This document shows positions 7,860-14,356 of a DNA stretch of 27,887 nucleotides, piece by piece. Position 1 is the first letter of the stretch; every line of letters begins with the position of its first letter. The stretch is from CAZYVU01 sp964651435 (GTDB taxonomy: Bacteria > Desulfobacterota > Syntrophorhabdia > Syntrophorhabdales > CAYQXL01). The stretch spans positions 1 to 27,887 of the forward strand of contig CAZYVU010000039.1 in the NCBI GenBank assembly GCA_964651435.1, in the 5' to 3' direction. The notes under the pieces were generated by a model. It was not told where the DNA came from and searched no databases. It worked only from the letters and a program-made list of their open reading frames with translations. A program made the position numbers and the translations under genes.

Positions 7860-7884
7860 GGGCGGGGGCACGCGGCCCCGGCCC
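7860..7884 (-). promoter_or_regulatory. strong intercistronic hairpin between fecR-like and wza-like genes
   Basis: Arms GGGCGGGGGC (7860-7869) and GCCCCGGCCC (7875-7884) can pair over ten positions with one mismatch, around a 5-nt loop. No T-tract follows on the minus strand, so it is not a classic intrinsic terminator. It may stabilise or process the operon mRNA or reduce downstream expression. Function is inferred. Confidence 0.6.
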
Positions 7885-7915
7885 TCTCGATTTCAACTAA
7901 CCGGCCTTTCTTTTG

Positions 7916-8728
7916 TTAGAACGGCCTTGGTTTCAGACGCCTGGGGCTCACCATGTGGGCGCCCACGTCGTCGCTGATGCTGCTTCCGGCAGGAACCAGA
8001 TAGCTGGACGAGGATGCGGCCTGGGCAGCCGTGACGGCTACACCCGCACCAACACCGGCAACGGCAGCACCTGCGGCCGGCAGAGCAGCCGTAACGCTTT
8101 TGCCTACACCGCCCTGGGCCAGCTCGATCTTGGCGCCGCCGGCGCCGCTGACGACGGCGCTAACGCCCCGCGCCAGTACCTGCCTCTCGGAGCCCGATGC
8201 ATTCGCTACCGAGAACTCACCGTTCGAGCAGAAGACCTTGCTCCGGTCGCCGTCAAAGGACACGGTGCCTATTCTGTCGGTGGTAGAGCTGGTGATGGCT
8301 TTGCCGGCCTGCTTGTCGACGGCAGGCACAACCACCCTCGCCGTCGGCGTCACCACGACAGCCGACACGCCCTGTGGCACCCTGAACAGCACGCTGCCCT
8401 TCTCAAGCCGGATCTCGTATGCGCCCCTGGCGCCCTTGAGGGCCAGCTCGGTCTGCGGACTTGCCTCTACTTTCGTGCTGTCCTTGAGCTGCAGGGAAAA
8501 GATGCCCTCTCCCGACCTGAGGCTTGTGCCGTCAACGGCCGGATAGAGACGCTCTCCGACAGGAACCCATGAGCCGAATGGGGTGAGCACCGACGCACCT
8601 TTGGTGCCGGCAACGGTGCCGAGGACCTTACCCTCAACGTCGGCAGAAACGAGAGTGGACGTGGCGAAGAGAAGAAGAACAGATAAGAAAATGACGAAAC
8701 CAACCAGCCTATGTTGAGAAACTTTCAT
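7916..8728 (-). CDS. secreted FecR-domain protein, first gene of the polysaccharide operon
   Basis: A 270-residue exported protein from the ATG at 8728, which has a G-rich ribosome binding site and an immediate signal peptide (hydrophobic core about residues 10-27, likely cleavage after V-S-A near 31). The middle (about 45-200) has the FecR-like pattern of S-x-L-R-S-G-E-G-I-F-S-L-Q-L-K-D-x-T-K-V, then L-E-K-G-S-V-L-F-R-V and V-V-T-P-T-A-R-V-V-V-P. This is the beta-rich FecR domain often found at the head of exopolysaccharide operons without a sigma factor or TonB receptor. The last 60 residues are unusual: an Ala/Gly/Val-rich hydrophobic stretch, a Ser run and a basic-proline end. A cell-surface role in polysaccharide assembly is inferred; iron signalling is not supported by the context. 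Confidence 0.82.
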   Translation of the reverse strand: MKVSQHRLVGFVIFLSVLLLFATSTLVSADVEGKVLGTVAGTKGASVLTPFGSWVPVGERLYPAVDGTSLRSGEGIFSLQLKDSTKVEASPQTELALKGARGAYEIRLEKGSVLFRVPQGVSAVVVTPTARVVVPAVDKQAGKAITSSTTDRIGTVSFDGDRSKVFCSNGEFSVANASGSERQVLARGVSAVVSGAGGAKIELAQGGVGKSVTAALPAAGAAVAGVGAGVAVTAAQAASSSSYLVPAGSSISDDVGAHMVSPRRLKPRPF

Positions 8729-8779
8729 GCGGCCCCCCTTTGAGCCAAAAATATTAGCGGTTTGTAAACTATATGCTGA

Positions 8780-8809
8780 ATTATAGAGACAGGAAATCAT
8801 TTTTGTCAA
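8780..8809 (-). promoter_or_regulatory. perfect-consensus sigma70 promoter of the polysaccharide operon
   Basis: On the minus strand, TTGACA (8809-8804) and TATAAT (8785-8780) are separated by exactly 18 bp. Both hexamers match the consensus fully. The predicted start near 8773 gives a leader of about 45 nt before the fecR-like ATG at 8728. This would drive the six-gene operon leftwards and isolate it from gmd just upstream. Confidence 0.88.
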
Positions 8810-8824
8810 GAAAAATTTTGCGGT

Positions 8825-10144
8825 TTAATTTTCCCGGATCTGCTCGTGGGCGGAGAAGGCGTGGTTCGTGTAGGAGAAACACTTGGCGTTGCAGGCCTCC
8901 AGACCCTCGCCCGGCCCCTCGATGCCCGATGCCCTGAGGTCGCAGTCGACCATGATCTTGACGAGCTCGTCGAAGGTAACACGGGGCCCCCAGTTCAGGA
9001 GCCTGCGCGCCTTACTGATATCGGCCTGGAGATGCACCACCTCGGTGGGCCGGAAATAGCGGGGATCGACCTCAACGATGGTGTCGCCGGGACGGAGAGC
9101 TGGTGAGAGTTCGGAGTTGGGAGTTCGGAGTTGGGGGTTCGGAGTTCGGAGTTCGGAGTTCGGAGTTCGGAGTTGGGAGTTCGGAGTTCGGAGTTCGGAG
9201 TTGGGAGGAACGGAGGCTGGGGGCCGCGTGCCCGATGCCGAGCTTTGCACTTTTAACTTTGCACTTTGAACTTCGGATACTGCGACCGACTTCACGATGC
9301 CGCGTTCCGATGCACCCGATCCCGTCCATTCGAGCTCGACGCCGGCGTAGCCGAAGGCCTTGTCCACAAATTCCCGCACCGTGTGGCTCTCGCCGGTGCC
9401 CACAACGTAGTCGTCGGGGCCGTCCTGCTGGAGCATGAGCCACATCATCTCCACGTATTCGGGCGCAAAGCCCCAGTCGCGCTTGGCATCGAGGTTGCCC
9501 AGGTAAAGCTTCTTCTGGTTGCCCGAAAGGATGTTGGCAACGGCCCTGGTGATCTTGCGCGTGACAAAGGTCTCGCCGCGCCGCGGGGATTCGTGGTTGA
9601 AGAGGATGCCGTTGCAGGCGAAGAGGTTGTATCCCTCGCGATAGTTGACGACCATCCAGTAGGCGTAGATCTTGGCGGCCGCATAGGGGCTCCGGGGGTA
9701 GAACGGAGTGGCCTCGCTCTGGGGCGGCGGCGATGCGCCGAAAAGCTCCGACGACGATGCCTGGTAGAACCGCGTCTCGATGCCGCTCCTCCTGATGGCT
9801 TCGAGGAGCCTCGTCGTTCCCAGGCCCGTGATGTCGCCCGTGAACTCAGGTGCGTCGAAACTTACCCTCACGTGGCTCTGTGCGCCCAGGTGGTATATCT
9901 CGTGCGGCTTCACGTTATATATAAGGTTAACGAGCTGGCCGCCGTCGGACAGGTCGCCGTGGTGCAGAAAGAGGCGGGCGCCTTCCAGGTGCGGGTCTGC
10001 GTAAATATGGTCGATACGTCCCGTGTTGAACGTGCTGGCCCGCCGGATAAGCCCGTGGACCTCGTACCCTTTGTCGATGAGAAATTCGGCAAGATAGGAG
10101 CCATCCTGGCCCGTAATGCCCGTAATGAGCGCTCTTCGGTTCAT
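8825..10144 (-). CDS. gmd: GDP-mannose 4,6-dehydratase with an in-frame repeat insertion
   Basis: Converts GDP-mannose to GDP-4-keto-6-deoxymannose, the precursor of GDP-fucose, GDP-rhamnose and related sugars. It has the Rossmann motif T-G-I-T-G-Q-D-G-S-Y-L-A-E (8-20), R-R-A-S-T-F-N-T-G-R, the S-S-S-E-L-F-G segment, the catalytic Y-A-A-A-K, F-N-H-E-S-P-R-R-G-E-T-F-V-T-R-K, and D-P-R-Y-F-R-P-T-E-V near the C-terminus. A typical length is about 340-375 residues; this one has 439. Residues 291-346 (168 bp, exactly 56 codons) are encoded by two heptamer tandem arrays and the spacer between them. They fall in the loop between G-I-V-K-S-V and R-P-G-D-T-I-V-E-V-D-P; compared with the E. coli sequence as I recall it, that loop is short. 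Removing them gives about 383 residues. A strong AAGGAG lies 5 nt before the ATG. Confidence 0.93.
   Translation of the reverse strand: MNRRALITGITGQDGSYLAEFLIDKGYEVHGLIRRASTFNTGRIDHIYADPHLEGARLFLHHGDLSDGGQLVNLIYNVKPHEIYHLGAQSHVRVSFDAPEFTGDITGLGTTRLLEAIRRSGIETRFYQASSSELFGASPPPQSEATPFYPRSPYAAAKIYAYWMVVNYREGYNLFACNGILFNHESPRRGETFVTRKITRAVANILSGNQKKLYLGNLDAKRDWGFAPEYVEMMWLMLQQDGPDDYVVGTGESHTVREFVDKAFGYAGVELEWTGSGASERGIVKSVAVSEVQSAKLKVQSSASGTRPPASVPPNSELRTPNSQLRTPNSELRTPNPQLRTPNSELSPALRPGDTIVEVDPRYFRPTEVVHLQADISKARRLLNWGPRVTFDELVKIMVDCDLRASGIEGPGEGLEACNAKCFSYTNHAFSAHEQIREN
9107..9204. repeat. 7-bp tandem array inside gmd, GAGTTSG x14
   Basis: Fourteen uninterrupted heptamers, GAGTTCG or GAGTTGG with one GGGTTCG, total 98 bp. 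Read on the minus strand, the 21-nt superperiod encodes the heptad S-E-L-R-T-P-N. Because 98 is not a multiple of three, gain or loss of one or two units would shift the frame and remove the C-terminal ~90 residues, including the R-Y-F-R-P motif. Confidence 0.96.
9240..9274. repeat. second 7-bp array inside gmd (GCACTTT-type x5)
   Basis: Five degenerate heptamers: GAGCTTT, GCACTTT, TAACTTT, GCACTTT and GAACTTC. Together with the 9107-9204 array and the GC-rich spacer between them it makes a 168-bp insertion that keeps the gmd frame open. Confidence 0.75.
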
Positions 10145-10192
10145 CTCTTCTCCTTCGGCTATCTATGAACGATTGGAGTATTCCGCACTATG

Positions 10193-10229
10193 TGGATGGG
10201 AAAATTGACAATTGAAGATGTGACCCCGG
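10193..10229 (-). repeat. 37-bp REP-like repeat, copy 1
   Basis: Matches 18239-18275 at 36 of 37 positions. Its plus-strand end reads ATGTGACCCCGG; on the minus strand it begins CCGGGGTCACATCTTC. It shares GGGGTCA-NN-TCTT with the REP-like element at 3050-3089 and 14168-14188, so I treat them as subfamilies. It lies about 50 bp upstream of the gmd start. Confidence 0.85.
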
Positions 10230-10412
10230 ACGGGCTTCGACAAGCTACCGCCATGCCGGCCTTCCCCTGCCGACTCCCCACACGAGACATGTTGTGATAA
10301 TACTTCCGTTTAGCAGCCCCTTCTTTAGCTCCAACCAATGCGGGACAGTAACGTATTTATTTACAACTGAATGGGCGTCGAGGCAAGAGAAAATTGCTTG
10401 TTGTCACGTCAA

Positions 10413-10442
10413 TTGACTCATAGGGACTCTTCGGGGTACACT
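10413..10442 (+). promoter_or_regulatory. candidate promoter for the M18 peptidase-lon unit
   Basis: TTGACT (10413-10418) and TACACT (10437-10442) are separated by 18 bp. The predicted start would lie only a few nucleotides before the ATG at 10453, which also lacks a Shine-Dalgarno sequence, so the transcript may be nearly leaderless. The -10 match is modest. Confidence 0.35.
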
Positions 10443-10452
10443 ATTCGCCGCC

Positions 10453-11802
10453 ATGATCGAGACACCGGGATGGAAGCTGAAAACGAAGCCCGAAATCAAG
10501 GAGATCTTTGATTTCGCTGAGGCCTACAAACGATTTCTTGACGGGGCCAAGACGGAGCGCGAGGCGGCAGCCTTTGTCGTGGGCAGGCTGAGCGAGCGAG
10601 GCTTCTCCGCCGACGGCTCCCTCAGATGCTTCGGCGTCAACCGCGCCAAGGAGCTCATCGCCTTCGTGGCAGGGAGCGCCCCCTTTGACGAGGGCCTCAA
10701 CATCGTCGCCGCCCACACGGACGCGCCGCGCCTGGACCTGAAGCAGAACCCGCTCTACGAGGACGTGGACCTTGCCCTGCTCAGGACCCACTACTACGGC
10801 GGCATCAAGAAGTACCAGTGGGTCTCTATTCCCCTCGCCATCCACGGCGTCGTTGTGAGGGCCGACGGCAGCACCGTCGACATCTCCCTCGGCGACGGGC
10901 CCGACGACCCCGTCTTTGCCATCGACGACCTGCTACCCCACCTGTCGCGGTCGACGCAGGAGCAAAAGAAGCTCTCCGAGGCCATCGAGGGCGAGAAGCT
11001 GACGCTCCTCTTCGGTAGCCTGCCCATGGCGGGCGTGGACAAGGAGCCCGTGAAGCACGCCGTTCTGTCCATCCTTGCCGACCGCTACGGCATCTGCGAG
11101 GAGGACTTCATCAGCGCCGAGCTGGAGGTGGTGCCCGCCTTCCCCGCCCGGGACGTGGGCCTCGACCGGAGCATGATCGGCGCCTACGGCCAGGATGACC
11201 GCGCCAGCGCCTTCGCCATGCTGGAGGCCATCGCGGGGTGCGAAAAGCCCCGGCGCTCATGCCTCGCCATCTTTGCCGACAAGGAGGAGATCGGGTCGGA
11301 GGGGAACACGGCCCTGCAGTCATCCTTCCTCACCGTCTTCCTGTACGGCGTTCTCAAGAAGATAGACCCGTCCCTCGATTACGGCCGCCTGAAGGAGATC
11401 CTCTTCCGCTCCAGGGCGCTCTCGGCCGACGTGAACGCCGCCGTCAACCCGGATTACCAGGAGGTTCACGAGCGGCAGAACGCGTCGATGCTCGGCAGGG
11501 GCATCTGCATCTCCAAGTTCACCGGCCATGGCGGAAAGGGCGGCGCCAGCGACGCCAACGCTGAGTACGTGGGCGAGATCAGGAGGCTCTTCAACGAGCA
11601 CGGCATCCTCTGGCACGCCGCCGAACTGGGCAAGGTGGACCAGGGGGGAGGCGGAACGGTGGCAAAATTCCTCGCCCAACACGGGATGGACGTCCTGGAC
11701 TGCGGCCCGTCCCTTCTCACCATGCACTCTCCTTTCGAGATTTCCAGCAAGCTCGACATATACGAAACCTACAGGGCATTCAAGGCCTTTTTCCGCTCCT
11801 GA
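10453..11802 (+). CDS. apeA: M18 family aminopeptidase (aspartyl aminopeptidase type)
   Basis: A 449-residue di-zinc exopeptidase of the M18 family that removes N-terminal residues, often acidic ones, from peptides in the cytoplasm. The N-terminal Y-K-R-F-L-D-G-A-K-T-E-R-E pattern fits the ApeA branch rather than ApeB. Likely metal and catalytic residues: His88 and Asp90 in A-A-H-T-D-A-P-R, Asp248/Asp249 in G-Q-D-D-R, Glu278/Glu279 in D-K-E-E-I-G-S-E-G, and His425 in T-M-H-S-P-F-E. Length is normal and no motif is missing. No ribosome binding site is evident before the ATG. The gene ends 35 bp before lon on the same strand, so cotranscription is likely, placing peptide trimming next to an ATP-dependent protease. 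Confidence 0.93.
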   Translation: MIETPGWKLKTKPEIKEIFDFAEAYKRFLDGAKTEREAAAFVVGRLSERGFSADGSLRCFGVNRAKELIAFVAGSAPFDEGLNIVAAHTDAPRLDLKQNPLYEDVDLALLRTHYYGGIKKYQWVSIPLAIHGVVVRADGSTVDISLGDGPDDPVFAIDDLLPHLSRSTQEQKKLSEAIEGEKLTLLFGSLPMAGVDKEPVKHAVLSILADRYGICEEDFISAELEVVPAFPARDVGLDRSMIGAYGQDDRASAFAMLEAIAGCEKPRRSCLAIFADKEEIGSEGNTALQSSFLTVFLYGVLKKIDPSLDYGRLKEILFRSRALSADVNAAVNPDYQEVHERQNASMLGRGICISKFTGHGGKGGASDANAEYVGEIRRLFNEHGILWHAAELGKVDQGGGGTVAKFLAQHGMDVLDCGPSLLTMHSPFEISSKLDIYETYRAFKAFFRS

Positions 11803-11837
11803 ACAGCCTATTCCAATAGGGAGGCAATAATAAGGGT

Positions 11838-14189
11838 ATGATTGATAAAGAAATGTTTGACGTCCCCGAAGTACTTCCGCTTCTGCCCGTTCGGGACATG
11901 GTCATGTATCCGTCCGTTACGCTGCCGCTTTTCGTGGGCCGCGACATGTCGATCAACGCCGTGGAAAAATCCCTTTCAAAGGACAGGCTCATCGTCGTGG
12001 CGGCCCAGAAGGACCTGACGGACGAGGACCCGCTGCCCGACCGCATCTACACCGTCGGGGTCGTGTCGCAGATCATGCGCATGCTCAGGCTTCCCGACGG
12101 CAGGGTGAAGGTGCTTATCCAGGGTATGAAAAAGGCACGGATCATCCGGTACGTGCAGGAGGCGCCCAGCTTCCTGGTCAAGATCGAGGTCATGGAGGAG
12201 CCCGTGATCACGGAGATCACGCTGGAGATCGAGGCCCTCATGCGGTACGTGAAGGAGGAGATGGAGAAGGTCGTGACCATGGGGCGCATGGTCCCGCCGG
12301 ACATCCTCATGGTCCTGGACACCATCGACGAGCCCGGCCGGCTTGCCGACATTGCGGCGGCGAACATGGGCCTGAGCGTCGAGAAGTCGCAAGAAATACT
12401 GGAGATCGTCGATCCCGTGAAGCGGCTGAAAAAGCTTTCCGAGATCATGGGCAAAGAGATCGAGCTCCTGAACATGCAGGCAAAGATCCTCTCGCAGGCC
12501 AAGGAGGAGATGTCGAAGAGCCAGCGAGAGTACTTCCTGCGGGAACAGATGAAGGCCATTAAGAACGAGCTCGGCGAGCCGGACGACCGCATGGAGGAGA
12601 TCGACGAGCTGAGAAAGCGCATCAAGCGGGCCAAGATGCCCAAGGATGTGGACAAGGAGGCGCGCAAGCAGCTCGAACGGCTTGACATGATGCACCCCGA
12701 CGCCATGGAGTCGAGCATGGTGCGCAACTACATCGAGTGGCTCGTCGACATCCCCTGGAACAAGTCGTCGAAGGACAACATCGACATAGGGCAGGCCAAG
12801 ACGATCCTGGACGAGGACCATTACGACCTGGAGAAGGTGAAGGAGCGCATCCTCGAATTCCTTGCCGTCATTAAGCTGAAGGGCGAGATGCGGGGCCCCA
12901 TCCTCTGCTTCGTGGGCCCCCCCGGCGTGGGCAAGACGTCGCTGGGCAAGTCCATCGCACGGGCCATCGGACGGCAGTTTACCCGCATATCCCTGGGCGG
13001 CATGAAGGACGAGGCGGAGATACGGGGCCACCGGAGGACCTACGTGGGCTCCATGCCCGGCAGGATCATCCAGTGCATCAAGCAGGCGGGCACGAACAAC
13101 CCCGTTTTCATGATGGACGAGATCGACAAGATCGGTACGGACTTTCGCGGCGATCCCGCAAGCGCCCTTTTGGAGGTGCTGGACCCGGAGCAGAACAACT
13201 CCTTCAGCGACCACTACCTCAACGTGCCCTTCGACCTGTCGAAAGTCATGTTCATCACCACGGCCAACCAGGTGGACACGATCCCTTCGGCCCTCCAGGA
13301 CCGCATGGAGACGATCTACATTCCGGGGTATACGGAGCAGGAGAAGCTGGCCATCGCCCGGCAGTACCTGGTGCCGAAGCAGCTTTCCGAGACGGGGCTG
13401 AAGCCCAAACAGCTCACCATCGCCGACAGCGCCCTCACAAAAATCATCCAGGACTACACGAGGGAAGCGGGCTTAAGGAACCTGGACCGCGAGCTGGCGG
13501 CCGTGGCCCGGAAGGTGGCCCGGAAGGTGGCCGAGGGAGAGACGAAAGAGATCGTCATTACGGCGAAGAACCTGCCCCGGTTCGCCGGGCCTCCCAAGTT
13601 CCTGCCCGAGCGGGAGGTGGACAGGGATTCCATCGGCGTCGTCTCCGGCCTTGCGTGGACGGAGTTCGGCGGCGACGTGCTCTACATCGAGGCGTCGTGC
13701 CGCAGCGGCAAGAGAGAGCTGACGCTGACGGGCAACATGGGCGACGTGATGAAGGAGTCGGCCCAGGCGGCCCTCACCTACATCAAGTCAAAGGCGCAGG
13801 ACCTGGACATCAACCCCGCCGTATTTGACGACCTGGAGATCCACGTCCACATACCGCAGGGGGCCATCCCCAAGGACGGGCCCTCGGCAGGCATCACCAT
13901 GGCCATCGCCCTGCTCAGCGCCATCAGCAAGAAGCCCGTGAACCGCAGCATCGCCATGACGGGCGAGATCACCCTGACGGGCCGCGTCCTTCCTGTCGGC
14001 GGCCTGAAGGAAAAGACGCTGGCGGCGCTCCGGGCAAAGATGAAGAAGGTCATCATTCCCGAGGAAAACATGCGGGAGCTCGAGGACATCCCAAAATACG
14101 TCAGAAGGCGCCTCGTCTTCGCCCCGGCCCGGACCATGGACGACGTCATCCGCCTCGTCTTCACCGCAAACTCTGGGGTCAGGTCTTGA
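11838..14189 (+). CDS. lon: ATP-dependent Lon protease
   Basis: A 783-residue LonA-type AAA+ serine protease for damaged and regulatory proteins in the cytoplasm. The N-terminal substrate-binding LAN domain (P-V-R-D-M-V-M-Y-P onward) spans about 10-205. A coiled-coil linker follows, then the AAA+ module with Walker A G-P-P-G-V-G-K-T (360-367) and Walker B in V-F-M-M-D-E-I-D-K. The protease domain has the catalytic Ser683 in K-D-G-P-S-A-G and the Lys of G-G-L-K-E-K (724-726). Every key residue is present. The C-terminus is odd: the last residues, N-S-G-V-R-S, and the TGA stop are encoded by a REP-like repeat (14168-14188), so the native end was probably replaced. A G-rich heptamer array follows 30 bp after the stop codon. 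Confidence 0.97.
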   Translation: MIDKEMFDVPEVLPLLPVRDMVMYPSVTLPLFVGRDMSINAVEKSLSKDRLIVVAAQKDLTDEDPLPDRIYTVGVVSQIMRMLRLPDGRVKVLIQGMKKARIIRYVQEAPSFLVKIEVMEEPVITEITLEIEALMRYVKEEMEKVVTMGRMVPPDILMVLDTIDEPGRLADIAAANMGLSVEKSQEILEIVDPVKRLKKLSEIMGKEIELLNMQAKILSQAKEEMSKSQREYFLREQMKAIKNELGEPDDRMEEIDELRKRIKRAKMPKDVDKEARKQLERLDMMHPDAMESSMVRNYIEWLVDIPWNKSSKDNIDIGQAKTILDEDHYDLEKVKERILEFLAVIKLKGEMRGPILCFVGPPGVGKTSLGKSIARAIGRQFTRISLGGMKDEAEIRGHRRTYVGSMPGRIIQCIKQAGTNNPVFMMDEIDKIGTDFRGDPASALLEVLDPEQNNSFSDHYLNVPFDLSKVMFITTANQVDTIPSALQDRMETIYIPGYTEQEKLAIARQYLVPKQLSETGLKPKQLTIADSALTKIIQDYTREAGLRNLDRELAAVARKVARKVAEGETKEIVITAKNLPRFAGPPKFLPEREVDRDSIGVVSGLAWTEFGGDVLYIEASCRSGKRELTLTGNMGDVMKESAQAALTYIKSKAQDLDINPAVFDDLEIHVHIPQGAIPKDGPSAGITMAIALLSAISKKPVNRSIAMTGEITLTGRVLPVGGLKEKTLAALRAKMKKVIIPEENMRELEDIPKYVRRRLVFAPARTMDDVIRLVFTANSGVRS
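14168..14188 (+). repeat. REP-like element at the lon stop codon
   Basis: Contains AACTCTGGGGTCAGGTCTTG, identical to the minus-strand copy at 3070-3050. In the lon frame it encodes N-S-G-V-R-S and the first two bases of the TGA stop. It begins a composite element that continues to about 14339. Confidence 0.88.
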
Positions 14190-14218
14190 AATATAACTTT
14201 TTAGAGAACCGTTATAAG

Positions 14219-14274
14219 TTTTGGGTTTTGGGTTTTGGGTTTTGGGTTTTGGGTTTTGGGTTTTGGGTTTTGGG
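14219..14274. repeat. 7-bp tandem array, TTTTGGG x8
   Basis: Eight perfect TTTTGGG units. On the plus strand, eight GGG runs separated by TTTT loops fit the canonical G-quadruplex pattern and could form two adjacent quadruplexes in DNA or in the lon 3' RNA. Same heptamer family as 2998-3032, but far more regular. Confidence 0.95.
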
Positions 14275-14322
14275 TCGAGAAGATAAGGACGAGGGGATGG
14301 GGAAGGGGATAGGCTTGACAAA

Positions 14323-14339
14323 CTAAACAAACCTAATGA
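14323..14339. repeat. two 9-bp units, CTAAACAAA and CCTAATGAC
   Basis: A short remnant of the CTAAACAAA nonamer family, just before the amrS ribosome binding site. It occupies the same relative place as the nonamer array at 2900-2944 in the other composite element. Confidence 0.65.
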
Positions 14340-14356
14340 CTATGTGAGGGATAGCG

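Larger units (their letters stand above)
10145..10452. other. 308-bp divergent intergenic region between gmd and the M18 peptidase gene
   Basis: Contains the gmd ribosome binding site, a 37-bp REP-like repeat (10193-10229), and a candidate promoter for the rightward gene (10413-10442). No small coding sequence or RNA gene is apparent in the remainder. Confidence 0.6.

Noticed and set aside
8825..10144. Intein in gmd
   Set aside because: The insertion is only 56 residues, made of tandem heptads, and lacks the Cys/Ser and His-Asn splicing motifs.
11976..13214. 412-residue open frame antisense to lon
   Set aside because: High GC removes stop codons on the opposite strand; the His/Leu/Asp-rich composition is typical of antisense shadows.
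14190..14218. Intrinsic terminator after lon (TATAAC/GTTATA stem)
   Set aside because: Only six weak A-T-rich pairs with a 13-nt loop; too unstable to call.
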